Below are positions 1 through 11,821 of a stretch of DNA of 64,000 nt, piece after piece. The first letter of the stretch is position 1; the number at the start of each line of letters is the position of its first letter. The notes under the pieces were generated by a model that saw only the letters and a list, made by a program, of their open reading frames with translations, was not told the DNA's origin and did not search any database. Made by a program: the position numbers and the translations under genes. Source of the stretch: Sphaerulina vaccinii (taxonomy: Eukaryota; Ascomycota; Dothideomycetes; Mycosphaerellales; Mycosphaerellaceae); the NCBI GenBank assembly GCA_022570795.1, contig JAKUDP010000006.1, positions 1,612,001-1,676,000 on the forward strand, written 5' to 3'.

Positions 1-691
1 GCGAGAACGCCGCTAGTTCATGTCCGCCAAGAAGTGAAAGTTGGAGATTGGAGAAAGGAAGAGGACCTTATATATGGTGTAGAAGCAGAATCCCAGGACA
101 TTTGGCTAGCGCCCGTCGTCCCGCCGATCTCGCGGTCAAGGTGTCCTTCTCGCGATTGTTTCTTCCTTCGCATCTCCATCGACATCACCCGACTTGTCGA
201 ACTATCCAACCAGCATTCACTGTTACGGTCCTATGATAGCAGCTCGAGATGATGGATACCACACTCTCAGAAGACCCATGAAAAGAGCGGGGAGTGGGGA
301 ATTCTCACACAATCGGCTTTGCGCTGAGGACGCCTAACAGCAGTTGTCACGCCTAGTACCATCAACGCGATGCAGCCATACTGTACATGGGCCGGCGACC
401 TGTCTCGAAAGTCTTTCAGTCTGCAGCCGAAGCTGTACAAGATACTACGCTTCCAACATGGCCTGATTTGGTGCCTTCAGCCTCTTGGCATCCTTATCGA
501 GTCGGCCTCCGACTGGACAAGAGCACGCCTCAATACGCCTCTCGCAGGGCTACATCGCATATGGCAACATTCGAATCGTGCGGCGCATGCGGGATTGCTC
601 AGCTGAGGACCTTGTCTCCCGCTTATATATATGCTGATGCATGTCGCCCACAAGCATCGACTATTTCTCCATTACATTTATCCATTACAGC
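1..691. other. left flank, no supported gene
   Basis: I see only short overlapping open frames in several phases with no recognisable motif. The last part is probably the promoter and 5' leader of the HET gene that follows. Confidence 0.5.
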
Positions 692-3142
692 ATGGCGGCC
701 ACAAATATTACTGGGACAGCAGCAACAGCGTCTGCGTCGCCATTATATGCGCCGTTGCAACTTCAGCCGTTCGAAATCAGACTGTTACAAATCAAGCCCC
801 TCGAGCCCGACGAGGAGAAGTCAACGCCAACCTCGTGCCAGCTTACAACATTTAAATTTCAAGATTTGAAGCCAGATAAGACGCCGTATCGATGCCTTTC
901 GTATGTTTGGGGCGATCTCGACAAGGGCACTGAAGTGATAACTGTCAACGGCCATCCGATGGTCGTGGGGATTAATCTGGCTGGTTTTCTGGGGCGTATG
1001 CGAACACAGACCAAGGCACCACATGCGTAAGATTGTGGAACGTACTGTATCCGTCACGCCCAAACTTATATGTTCTTAGCTACTATTGGCTTGATGCGAT
1101 CTGCATAAACCAAGAAGATCTTGAAGAAAGGGCTGCGCAAGTCCAACAAATGGGCAGGTCGATCACACTCACTGCAAAAGCACAGAGTACTAACATGGCG
1201 CCTCGTGGATAGGTCGAATCTATCAGCAGGCACAGGTTGTCATTGCTTGGCTGGGCTGGGAGTTCGATCGGAGAGGCGACGGGTCCGCCTTTGGTGCTCC
1301 TGGCCACCTCAATGCTGCGAAAGAGCATCTGGACTTCGAAGTATATACTGACAAGCAAGGCGAAGAGGGGCATCGTCACCGTGGAGTCCAGTATCTGCGT
1401 GATATCCACGAAGCCTACAGCACCTGGAGACAACGTCCGAACAAGTCATCGCACATCGATCTTAGCAACTATGCCTGGGATAATGCTGACTTGCACAAGA
1501 TGCTCAACCTGAGGCACGCCCGGACAGAAACGTGGAGAAGCCTTGCTTTCCTACTCACACGCGCGTGGTTCGAAGTAAGTCTTGGTCGGATCAGATGTGT
1601 GCCGCCAAATCTGCCACTTGTGAAGATGGGACACTCATGCGACTATGCTGACCCGGCACTAGCGAGCCTGGATCGTGCAAGAGGCTACTTTAGCCGGAAA
1701 TATTGTGCTTGCATGCGGCTTCCAAGATATTGCCTGGGACCAGCTCCTGCAAGCCTCGATCTTCCTCTACCAGACCGGCTGGTTTCTCAAACTTATCGAA
1801 ATTACTCAAGGCGAAGAAACAGCCGTTATTCCACCAGGATACCAAGTGATACTGTTCACCGCGCTGCGAGACGCCTTGAGTGGGCAGGTCATTCCGGCAG
1901 CTCTTGGAAAGATAGTCAACTTGCAGCCTGATCAGCACGCGAAGCTTTCACATGATGCTAATGCAGCCGATGCGCTCGAGTTCTTCGTCATTCAGGCAAG
2001 TTCGTCCAACGCGACCGACGAACGCGATAAATGGTACGCTCCGCGAGCTCTGGCACTAGTAGTGTGCGACGGTCTGGAGGCAAATGCACCCAAAGTCAAC
2101 TACAAGACAGATGCTGCTAGCGTGATAGTGGAGTACACTGCGTATGTCCTGCAGAACAGCAAGACTCTAGACCTGCTATCGTATGCGAGGGGCGTCAACC
2201 CCGGCGATAGCGCGGTCATTGTCCCTTCTTGGGCCGCCCATTTGACATCGGGTAGCTACCTGCGAGGCATTCCTGGCATGAACTATAGGACACTGCCAGA
2301 TCTGCCAAAGTTCTGCAAATTGTAATTTCAAACTATGATCTGCTCACGAGAGCAGACTACACCGTGATAGAGTAGATCATTGACCTGGTAGCAAGTCTAG
2401 ACACAGAGACGACACCTCAATCGAGCTCCGTGGGGTGCACTTGGACACCATACAAAGCTTTGGTCCTCCACTTTCCAAGACATACTTGAGCAAGGACTCC
2501 AGGCCTCTGATCAAGTTCTACATAAAGCTACTGTCAACGCGCAAGGCTCAGTCCTACAAAATTGAAGATCTTTGGCGCACCCTGATAGGCGACTGCGACG
2601 GAATCTCATGCCCTGCGGGCCCCTCAATGGCAGCCGCTTTTAAGCAGTGGTTACAGCTTGGCGCAGCTACGCTACTACAGAAACCCGGGCCCCTTCCACC
2701 CCTGGAGTTTCGCCCGACAGACTGGCAATGCTTTGAAGATCTGCTTCTCGCCGCACCTGAAGCTCGTGATGCGGTTCCGAACGTGGACGGGCTTGCGGAC
2801 TTCGTTGCACACTGGCAATCTATCGCGCCGGATCCTAGCCGTATAGCAGAAACACACACCTTCGGGCTTTCCGAACGTTACAGTCTTGCGACTGGACGAT
2901 TGTATACTGGCCGCAGTCTGTTCGTGTCGGAAAGTGGAATCTTAGGGCTCGGACATGCACAGGCTGTAGAAGGAGACCAGATATGGCTTCTGGCTGGGGC
3001 ATCGGTACCTTTTATCCTGAGGCCGAGGAGAAACACGCATCGCTTGAAGATTGTCGGCGAAGCATATGTCCATGGCTATATGCAAGGCGAGTTTGTAACG
3101 TTGCAGCCGCAAGCTGAACTGCAACAGCTCTGGGTGGAGTGA
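692..3142 (+). CDS. Heterokaryon incompatibility (HET) domain protein
   Basis: Model join(692..1026,1080..1153,1213..1574,1663..2321,2392..3142), 726 residues, every junction in phase. The HET domain (about residues 66-270) has the family blocks YRCLSYVWGD, LDAICINQED, QQMGRIYQQAQVVIAWLG and AWFERAWIVQEA. The C-terminal part has the usual HET-protein tail: a GR.LFV...G.LGLG segment followed by a GD.I.LLAG..VPF.LRP segment and GEAYVHGYM. HET proteins trigger cell death when genetically unlike hyphae fuse; whether this copy does so is not visible. The second intron works only as a GC-AG intron (1154-1212): that choice restores the conserved QMGRIY block, whereas the nearby GT site breaks the frame. 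The start is the first ATG before the conserved region; an in-frame ATG at 641 is possible. Family assignment is secure, the allele specificity unknown. Confidence 0.9.
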
Positions 3143-3902
3143 AAGACGAGGCTCGAGCAACTTATGTACGTAAGAGACTGATCTGCAAGGGAAGTGACAT
3201 AGTCCAGGATCTATCCGGATCGCGACCTTTTCGGATTCTGGACACGATGCTGAAGTGCTCTTGGCTTGTGGTCAATGCTTTCTACAGAATTGAATTGACT
3301 ATGCTGCTCAAGTCGTTGCCGCTGCAAGAAGTGAATTTTGCGTAGCGAACAGAGAAAGCGACACCAATTGCCTAGTTAAACAATCCTCACAGGCCACGAT
3401 CCGAGTAGTCCCTGGGATATATTAGGCGACAGCTCGATAAGTTTGCTTGATTCGTGACGCATTGGCTGGACGTTGGTACATCGTTTACCAGGACATAGTC
3501 AACGAGGACACTCAAAGTGTCATTATGGACGTGGCTGGAACACCACGACTAGGCACTCAAGTCTTTGATCGTGCGAGCCCGAGTGCTCAGGAAGCTCGTG
3601 GCTGTCACGCCCTCTTAGGCACCCCACTAGGCAACACGACTTCTCGTCTGTCAAGAGACCACTCCAACGAACTTAGTAGGAAGACCGTTCGGCGGGTAAC
3701 TGTAGCGTGGCCGAAGGTGAAATTAGAGCACCAGCATATGCTGGTTTTTGAGTTGGAATAGGAGAGATGGCCGGATCTGCACAAGGAGGACGTGATAGCT
3801 CTGCGACTTTCCTTGATTTGTGATGCATTGGCTGAGCAGCCCCATACATAGATTACTCTATCGTGCATCGCGTTTCGCTGCAAACACATTACAGCAGTCC
3901 CG
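3143..3902. other. intergenic, no supported gene
   Basis: This is a convergent space between the HET gene and the flavoprotein gene. It holds short open frames (the longest runs 3447-3761 on the plus strand) without recognisable motifs, and a short diverged repeat around 3440-3470 and 3808-3836 (see findings). Confidence 0.5.
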
Positions 3903-5319
3903 CTATAGCTCAGCGCGAACTTCTGTTTTCCAAGGCTTCTCGTGCTGGACGTTCAATCGCTCCCACATGCCCTCGACACCCATGTCTGCTCTCCCACTAA
4001 ATTTGTATGTCAGCAAAAGAAAGACTCACAGTGGATGTAAGGTGACTTACTCGTCTCTCTCTATCACAGTCGGCTCCATTTTGCCTTCGTCCTCATTCGG
4101 GTTTCTGAAGACAATATTCCGCTTCTGTGAGGCGCATTCGTCAGCGACCACAAGCTGGTACAAAAGGATCAGGGAGCACTTACCAGACCCAAGCTAAGAT
4201 GAATCCCTCTTGGACTCTTCTCGAACTTCGCCTCTGGCTTTTGGCCTTCGATCATCGAAAGAATGTTCTGCGCTACAACCTTTGCCTGAGCAGCGCCCGG
4301 TCGAGCCGCCTTATGCAGACCAGTATCCGCAATATCGCCAACAGCAAATATGTTCGAATAAGCCTCATCTTTGAGCTGCAGACTAGGTCTGACATGCAGG
4401 AAACCATTCGTGGTATTCACTAGCCCAGCCGCTAACCCCTCGACCAATTGATTGTTCGGCTTCTGTCCAGTAGCAAGGATCACGAAATCACCCTCAACTT
4501 GCTTACCATTGAGCAACTGAATAGTCATCCGACTACCATCATTCAAGAAACCCCCAGCAGGAACTTTCACTCTCGTTTCAGTAATAAGTCGAATACCTTT
4601 CTCTTCAAACGCTTCAGAAATGATAGCATGCAATTTCGGATGGAAAACTTGCATAAGTCGGTCTCGAGAATGCACAACTGTGATTTCCTTTCCTCCATCA
4701 GGATAAATTTCTGCAAGATCAAGAGCCATCTGGACGCCGACTGCTCCACCTCCGACAATCACGATTTTCTCGGATTTTCGTAATTGGTCTTGATATCTTT
4801 GGAGATATGGTATCGCTTCCGCAGCATCATCGTAGGGCATCATTGAAGGCGCTGCGAGACGCGTTCCTGTTGCGAGGACGAGATAGTCGTAGGAGACATT
4901 GTTAGATTCTTCGAAGCTTTTGTTGTTCAGCTGGATGTGGTTGGGGTGGACTTGTTCTGCTCGGGCTGTGATGACTTTGTGGGGAGAGTTGGAAGGGAAG
5001 AAGCCTGTGTACAGAACGAAGGCTTTATGTTCGTGTCCGGATAGAATGGCGAAGCGTGGCTAGTACATGATCAGCATAGTGTGGAGGGACTGATGTTCTT
5101 CTTGAACATTACTTACGAATGTGAAGATGTGATTAAAGTGGCTATGCGATTCGACTAGAAGGATTCTGTGTGTTTGAGGTAGGATGCTCATCAACTCTCG
5201 ACATGTATTCTGTGCTAGGTGTCAATTTGTGATCGAACGAGTGTGTCTTGGTCGATGAAGCTCACAAGTCCGACATATGAGCCACCAACGACGACGACAT
5301 TCCTCAAAGCAGATGCCAT
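3903..5319 (-). CDS. AIF/AMID-like FAD-dependent pyridine nucleotide oxidoreductase
   Basis: Model complement(join(3903..3996,4051..4124,4184..5059,5117..5209,5266..5319)), 396 residues. The N-terminus VVVVGGSYVGL is an FAD-binding dinucleotide fold. YLVLATGTRL near residue 110 is the usual ATG motif, IVIVGGGAVG near 148 is the NAD(P)H-binding fold, and IFAVGDIADT near 285 is the second FAD motif. The C-terminus carries DMGVEGMW, typical of the apoptosis-inducing-factor-like (AMID/FSP1/NDH-2-related) fungal proteins. Such proteins pass electrons from NAD(P)H to quinones or other acceptors. I see no clear mitochondrial presequence, so a cytosolic or membrane-surface place is possible. All five introns or exons fit in phase and the length is normal for the family. 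The exact substrate cannot be told. Confidence 0.9.
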
Positions 5320-5759
5320 GTCGATCGATAATAGTTGTATAGATGTGAAAGTGAGCAGCATAGGGACAAAAGATCTGATAAAGACGTGAAGTGAGATATC
5401 AGATCGAGGCCGACCACCGGAAGTGCACCCATGTCAACGTCGTACGAGTTTTCGGCCGTAACCGACCTAAGACCATACAAGGATAATGATAAATCCATAA
5501 AATCCGTTGTGACTGCCGCTTCGTAAGATCTGTGATCAGCTCAGCTGTGCGGAAAGGCGAGCGTCCTTGTTGTCCATGATCAACATTCCAACAATGCCAC
5601 ATGTTGTCGCTTCATGGTCAGCTTGCGGATTCATCGTCCTACCTTACGTCGCAGGTGGTCTCGACATGCCCTCCACGTTCATGTTCCTAGGATAGGCAGG
5701 CCATGGTTGACGCGAATGCTGTTGTCCATGTGGTCCGCCTCTCCAGTCTCGAAGAGTTG
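5320..5759. other. intergenic, no supported gene
   Basis: The 5' flank of the flavoprotein gene and the 3' flank of the membrane glycoprotein gene. Only short random frames are seen. Confidence 0.5.
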
Positions 5760-7696
5760 CTATATCGTGTTTGAGCGTGCATTGCGTGGCGTGGTGAATG
5801 CGCCGGTCATTGAAACTCGTTGTTCTCCGGGCACCTGACTGCTGGTCGCTGCCTCACTGTCCTCCTCGTTGGTCTGCGGATCCTGGCTGCTTTGCCCGAT
5901 CTGTGTACTCTTTACCTCCTCAGCACGATTGTTCGCTGAACCTTCGCGCGCACGAGGTCTGAATTGCGCGTGGGCTAAGTGCTCTGGCAGAGGATCCTTG
6001 CCAGGGTGATCGTCTTCTTGCGTGTCGCCATCCAGATCTGCGTTCTTAGCTGCTCTGACAATGGTCGAGAAGTTCGCCGTATATGACACTTCCTGTTGCC
6101 ACATAGTCATGAGGCCGAACACGACGTTGATGAGAACAATACTTATGGCCAGACCATAAGCAAGCCAAAGCTTTTCTGCCGCATAGGAGTATATGTTGCC
6201 ATATCTGTCAACTGTGACGCTGATGTTCGGAGGTGCGAAGTGGCTCGAGGCATTGTATCTGTAGCCACCCGTCAGAAAGTCGAATGCTATGACCAGAAAT
6301 GGTGCAGCTTACTGTAGTTGAGTCGAGCTTGCCATGGATATCGTCAGATTAAAGTAGAGCTCCTCGATGGCGTCTTTCAAGTTCTTGCGGCCTATTGATG
6401 ATGATGGTGGTCGGAGCAAGCTGCTCACTTCGTCGAAGCTGACGCCTGACCCATTCTCGAGATCATCTGCTGCGATTGTGGGAGATAGTATGGGCGACAG
6501 CTCGACAGTGTTTGCCAGTGAGGTTGAAAGAATTCTAGATTCATACTCTCCTGTGTAGGCAAAAGAGTATCACTGGCGTCCCAGAACATCGCAAGTGCTC
6601 CGCCAGAAGAGCTGAAGGTGGATCCCATAGCATTGGCGCCTCCTATGATTAAATCTCTCACAAGACGCGCCATAGCTCGATATGAAACGAGACGTAAGCT
6701 GCGTGCATTGTGGGAAACATCCTGGATACTAAGCTCTAGATCCTGGGCTGAATTAGTCAAGTTCGTGGTGTGATTGTTGGGCAAATCCATCGTGCCTAGG
6801 ATGGCTATGTGCTGTTCCTGAGACACGCCGTCATATCTGAACCCTAGAGAATAGTTCGAGATAATATGCGCACACCGAATCAAAGTAGGATTTGCGAATG
6901 ACCAGTCCATCGCTTTGTCAAGGCTACCACTAGACGCCCACAGGTCCGGCAACATGAAATCGTCGCCTTTGATGATGTGGGTGGACATCAGGTTCGGAAA
7001 CACGGCGACCGAAAGGTGTGATTCCTGCAGAGAGTCGATCAGAGGAACAGTGCCCGATAGGGAGTCCTCAAGCTCTGCGCCAAAGAGGCTCGATCCAACG
7101 AAGGGAAAAGGAAGAATCGACATATCTTCCCAGATATTCTCATATGCTGTTCCTGTGAGATCCCAGCTTGACCAGGCTAAGTATGAGAACATATTCTTGC
7201 TGAACTGCGCGTGGTCGTCGAAGGTTGTGTTAGATCCGGACTGATTCAGGAAAGGTTGCAGCATGCGCGCAATATTGGATTTGATAGCATCTCTCAATGT
7301 TGCATTCATATGATCACAGGTCAGCCGTGGCGCTTCGATCGTCAACTTCCATGACGAGTTGATTGTGGGAGCGTGTATTGGTAGAATGGATCCTGCAGCT
7401 GCCGCAGCTACAGCCATTCGACTTGCTTCATTGCTTGGACGAGTGGTCAGAAAAGAACTGTTCTTCACCCAACCAATGTCGACGAATGAAAGGCTCTCAA
7501 ACGCTGGCTGTGGCACCGTGTTCAACTGAACTGCAGAGGGCGTGATGCGGTCGAATCTGATCGAGAGCGTCGCTGGCGTAATGACGGCTACTATAGGCAG
7601 TAGCCTGAGAAAATTTACGCAGCCTGGAGCGGCGTCTGCCATCGTTGTAAGCTTTGAAGTTGTGATGTTCGCAGCCCGGTGGCTTTTGTAGTGCAA
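5760..7696 (-). CDS. Large fungal membrane glycoprotein of unknown function
   Basis: Model complement(join(5760..6258,6313..6545,6662..7696)), 588 residues. A hydrophobic stretch near the N-terminus (LPIVAVITPATLSI) is followed by a long extracellular-type region rich in N-glycosylation sequons (NSS, NAT, NQS, NHT, NLT), then a strong membrane helix LWLAYGLAISIVLINVVFGL about 140 residues before the end, and a polar tail with FSTIVRAAKN. This C-terminal layout is common in large uncharacterised fungal membrane proteins, in which a helix is followed by a 'FSTxLRxTR'-like block. Those relatives often have more membrane helices upstream, and I did not find them here, so the N-terminus may be incomplete. 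The first intron (6546-6661) is tentative: donor GTGAGA and acceptor GAGAG were chosen because only they keep the downstream frame; the second intron (6259-6312) is clear. Function unknown. Confidence 0.65.
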
Positions 7697-8317
7697 GTCG
7701 CGTCTCAGTCGCGTAGTGGAAGACGAAGTCTACCTGCCTTCAAGCTTGACTATGCCAATATGGCGCCCGCAGCCCAAGGTACGTGCCATCGCAGGCGAGA
7801 AGCAGTGGACGATCTGATCTTGAGTGGGCAGCCATGGTAATGGAGTAGGACGCCAGGTTGGTTTCCTGTTGTGGTGATGTCTTGACTGAAAGTGGTGGGA
7901 CAGATTTTCGTCCCACTTCTTTCGACGTCACCTTCGTCGGTCCAACTTCGCTCAACACTTCCTCCACGTTTTGTATCATTTTCACGAGTTACTCCATCTG
8001 GAGAACCGTGGTCAAGATGGAGATAGTCCATTCCGATGAGACAGCAGATTGATGTCAGTGTCTAGGATCTTTTCTGACGATGTGTTCACCTGAGGTGGCC
8101 TGGCTTGGCAGAACTCTGCAGGGCTGAAGTGAGGAAAGCCTACCGAGGCAGGATCGGCTACTCCTAACATCATTAACGACAAGATCACAAAACATCTTAC
8201 ACAAGCATAGATATAGACCCCATCCTCATAGGATTCATCATCAGACTCTGCCACACCGAGCTGACCCGTGCTTACCCAGCGACCACACATATCAAGGAGC
8301 GATAGGACACCGCAAAG
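7697..8317. other. divergent promoter region
   Basis: The region lies between two divergently read genes. Open frames on the minus strand (8012-8362, 7750-8031) show no motif or membrane helix that would extend the glycoprotein gene. Probably promoter and leader sequence. Confidence 0.45.
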
Positions 8318-9716
8318 ATGGCTTTCGAACGAGCAACGACCGTGAAACAGATCGACTCTCACACCTACAGCGCGGACTTTCAGGAAGACTGGTGTATAGG
8401 GTCAGGTAAGTCACGATGATGCAGACCCGCCTTCGATCCGACCTATGTTCTTCCACTCCACTCCGCCCACCCTCCACGTTCCCTGTCAATAGCTTCGAGT
8501 TCCTTCGTTGGAGCCTCATCGGGCCTACTTCGCCCGTAACTTCATATGCTGGGTTGCTGATCACTGGAGACAGTCCCACACGGTGGCTACGTAACTTCAA
8601 CAATCCAAGTAAGTACATTCAAGATGATACATTTCCCAAAGACATACTTAAGTCCTAATCTCTTCCACTTCTCCTCTTTAGAAAGCCGTCAAGAAGCATT
8701 TCGAGACAACTTTGAGCAAACAAGATCAACCACATACTCTCGCCCTGCATCTCGACTTCCTCCGAAGAACACAAACCGGCCCAGCAAAATTCACAATCAA
8801 AGATGTCAAACTCGGACGCCAGACCTCAGTCGTCCACATCACGCTCTCTCAAGATGGGCGTGAAGAAGTTGTTGGGTAAGTCATATACCCCTTCTTCTTC
8901 CTCCGCCTTGACCTCCACGGCCGTCACATCAACCTACACCACCCCCGCCCACTCTCGTCGAAACTCCACAGTCGACTTCGAAATGCTCTCAGCCCTCCTC
9001 TCGCAATCCGAGAACGGCCGCATATCATTAGAAGATGTGCTAAACAAACATAATGCAACAATAGCTACTGTACAAACTCCAACCTCTCCAAAGAAGTGGG
9101 CGTTTCCTTCAACACGAACTGGCAAGCCCATCCCAAGTTCCTACCGCTAAGCACCAATACCACCGACCTCGAAGCAGGCCGCGATCCGAAATGGACAGAA
9201 TTGAAAGAATGGCCGAACAGTAAATTTCGCAAAGCAACGCGACAAATCCGATCATTCTTTCCGCGAGATGGACAACCTGCCCAGAATGTCTATGACGAAT
9301 GGGTCTGTCTCAAAGATCCCACTGAGAACTGGACAAACGACAAACTCGGCTTTTTGGTCGATCTTTTTCCGCAGATTTTGGAGTCTTTCATCTTGGATGG
9401 GTTTGATCAATATGATCCTAAATTATCAGAGAGTAAGGCTGGGTTGGAGTTGAGGGATTCGAAGAAGAGTAGTGTGCCGTTTTGGTATCCTACTGTGCTT
9501 TTGAATCTGGATGTGAAGAAGGCGTTACCTGAAGGCGGTGTAAAATTTCTTGCAACGAGATTGCAGACGAAGGTTATTAAGAATGGGAGATATGATCTTG
9601 AAGTTGTGGTTATGGATGAGGGTGGGGATGTTGTGGCTTTGAGTCATCATGTTTGTTTTGCTGTTAGTGCGGAGAGGAATACGAAGAAGAGAGAGAAGAG
9701 TGGGAGTAAGATGTAG
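8318..9716 (+). CDS. Acyl-CoA thioesterase-like (hotdog fold) protein
   Basis: Model join(8318..8405,8574..8608,8682..8875,9065..9716), 322 residues, all phases consistent. The order of blocks fits the fungal TesB-like / 4HBT_3 thioesterase family: DWCIGSVPHGGYVTS near residue 25-40, LHLEFLRRTQTGPAKF, VKLGRQTSVVHITLSQDG, and GYCTNSNL at the third junction. The second half, with SFILDGFDQYDPK, VPFWYPTVLLNLDVKK and the closing FLATRLQTKVIKNGRYDLEVVV strands, is the second hotdog repeat. Enzymes of this type cleave acyl-CoA esters; the substrate here is unknown. The third intron is 189 bases, about three times longer than the others in the window. The divergent neighbour is the membrane glycoprotein. 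Confidence 0.85.
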
Positions 9717-10004
9717 ATGTGTATGACTCTGCTACAAGCATCGCGCTGAGCAAAAGTGTGCCACACGGAGCAAAACAATCGCGCTCGCGAAGATGGTAAC
9801 AAAGCCGATGATCACGAAGGAGTCGGACAACGACTTGCCAGAATGCCTGGATCTTCCATAGTGTAACATCAGCATTGCTGACGATTTGAAGGTTCTACCA
9901 CTCGGCCACGGATGACTGTTAAGATGTGAAGACTTAGAGTCGTATATGTACATCACATGAATCAACATCCATATTCTAATCTTACACCACTCCTCGACCG
10001 ACTA
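9717..10004. other. convergent intergenic spacer
   Basis: The 3' ends of the thioesterase and of the small zinc-finger protein face each other here. No gene seen. Confidence 0.5.
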
Positions 10005-10349
10005 TTAGTGTCTTCGATCCAGCTTGACCATAAGTCGATCGACTTCATGTTGTAATCTTTCGATCTCTATCAGATCCTCCTTGGAATATGCTCGGAGAGG
10101 TAATTGTGTCACTACAAGCCAACACAGTCAGCATGGAATTGGCTCTCAGTCTGGTATTGACGACGTACGGTGCTGCACAGGAATCTGTGTATGCTTTGGC
10201 TTCTCCAACTCTGGTGTATGTGGTGCGGACTCTGCATCTTCGTGAACAATGGCTGGGCCATCGAGACCGATGCAGAAATGCGATAGTGGGTTGCGATCTA
10301 GATCGTCGTCTTGGAAGCGTAGACCGCAGATTTGGCAGAGGGAGGACAT
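10005..10349 (-). CDS. Small protein with C2HC-type zinc-finger motif and C-terminal coiled coil
   Basis: Model complement(join(10005..10111,10169..10349)), 95 residues. Exon 1 reads MSSLCQICGLRF with C5-x2-C8-x15-H24-x-C26, a plausible zinc site. Exon 2 reads YSKEDLIEIERLQHEVDRL and ends DRRH, an amphipathic helix with Leu/Ile/Val at heptad spacing. The junction CAC C|GTACGT ... TTGTAG|TG is in phase 1 with a 57-base intron and both halves are well formed, which is the main reason to believe the gene. The frame is open upstream to 10580, but the ATG at 10349 begins directly before the cysteine motif and is favoured. I do not recognise a named family. Role unknown; a small adaptor or RNA/protein-binding factor is possible. 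Confidence 0.65.
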
Positions 10350-11821
10350 TCTTGTTGATATGGTGATGGTCTGGTCTGATCGCCTGTGTTGATTGATGGT
10401 AGAACAGATGTCGATTATAACATATAGTTGATGTAGTGGCTTGTTACTGTGAGTGAAGAGACCTCTGCCATCGATCTGACGCGGCTCTATATACTTCTCT
10501 TCACAATGGCGAGACAAGAAGACATATCTCACCACTATGCCGATTCTTGGCATTCCCAGCAGTTCTGCACCCTTTGCCACCCTTGTTTGGCGAGAAATTC
10601 TCGTAGCACTTCACTCTTTGAGTACACGTCCAGCGAAGTTGTTCCTACTCTTGTTCTTCTACGATGTCAGCTTTTGCAGAGTCTTGCTGGCAGGTGATGG
10701 TACACCGGCGTGGTTCCGGGCTCTTGTGGCGCTGCGTGTCATGGACGCGCTCAACATGGCGAATCTGCCCTAGTACGCAGGCACGAACTCGCGATGCTCA
10801 TCAGCACGTATTAACGCTTCGATGAGATTACTGCGGGTGGATGAAGACACCTCTGGCCCATCTCAGCGGCAGACGGTGGAAGCCATGAGTCGAATCTGCT
10901 CGCCACATCCAACGACTTCCTTATTCCCGTTCTTCGACAGAGTGCTTCGTCAATCCCGCCTCAAGCTTCCTTGCCCACATCTCTGGGCACATAGTGCATC
11001 GAACTCTGTCGATGAAGTGAAGTATGCACAACATCTCACGTGGCTACCATGTTCAGCCACAAAGCTACACCAATACCTGATCAGGTTGTTCCTTACAAGA
11101 AGTGGCATTGGTATGCCGGAAATACCGAGATTGCCGGAGTGCCTGCAAGCCACGAGCTTTGCATTATTCGACCTTCAACAGCTCGGGGCGTCAGCAATTG
11201 AGGAGCCATACGTGGTGCGGTCGCAGCTCGAAGGATGAGTGTTCGAAGTGGTAGGGTTAAACAGGTGCCGGAACAGGCAGAAAGGACAATCCGGTGGTAG
11301 GCTCACATAGTTGGCAAGAAATGGCCCTCATTCCTGCTCAGCTTGTTGCTCTACTGACATATCGACTACTGACAAGACAACATCGAAGTTGATCATATCG
11401 ATCAGCGTTTCTTCTAGAACGCCTCTAATAACAAGGCGTTCTTTCTGACTTTCATGCGTCTGGGGACACGCGGGGATAGTGGTTTTTCTGCCTCATATGC
11501 CAGCTGTATTCGTTCTTTGCCGCGTAGGATCTAGTATGCGGGGACGGCAACACCAATACCATCCACAGCTATTGGACATCTGCGATCAGGTCACATGCGT
11601 TGCGCGCGGCATCCTCCTCTGGAGCCAGTGCACGGGAAACATACTTTCCACGCGCGTGCGTTGCACGCGAATTGGTAAGACTAACAAATGATACTTTGAT
11701 AGGTATTTCCGCGTGGCAGCGGCGATCTGATCAGCATAAGGTCAGGCCAGAACCCATAGAGCTCGAAGCAAGCTGTCTTACACTCTCCTCACCTCCAGCC
11801 TATCCTGCATCCGCCCTCAAG
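10350..11821. other. 1.5 kb without a supported gene
   Basis: Two plus-strand frames are worth noting: 10537-10773 (78 codons, hydrophobic centre) and 10822-11238 (138 codons). Neither shows a motif, a splice context, or a convincing codon pattern. The end of the region is the promoter and leader of the efflux pump, which has AG-rich and CT-rich tracts just before its ATG. Confidence 0.45.

Noticed and set aside
10822..11238. 138-codon plus-strand frame
   Set aside because: No motif or splice context; kept only as a note in the gap entry.
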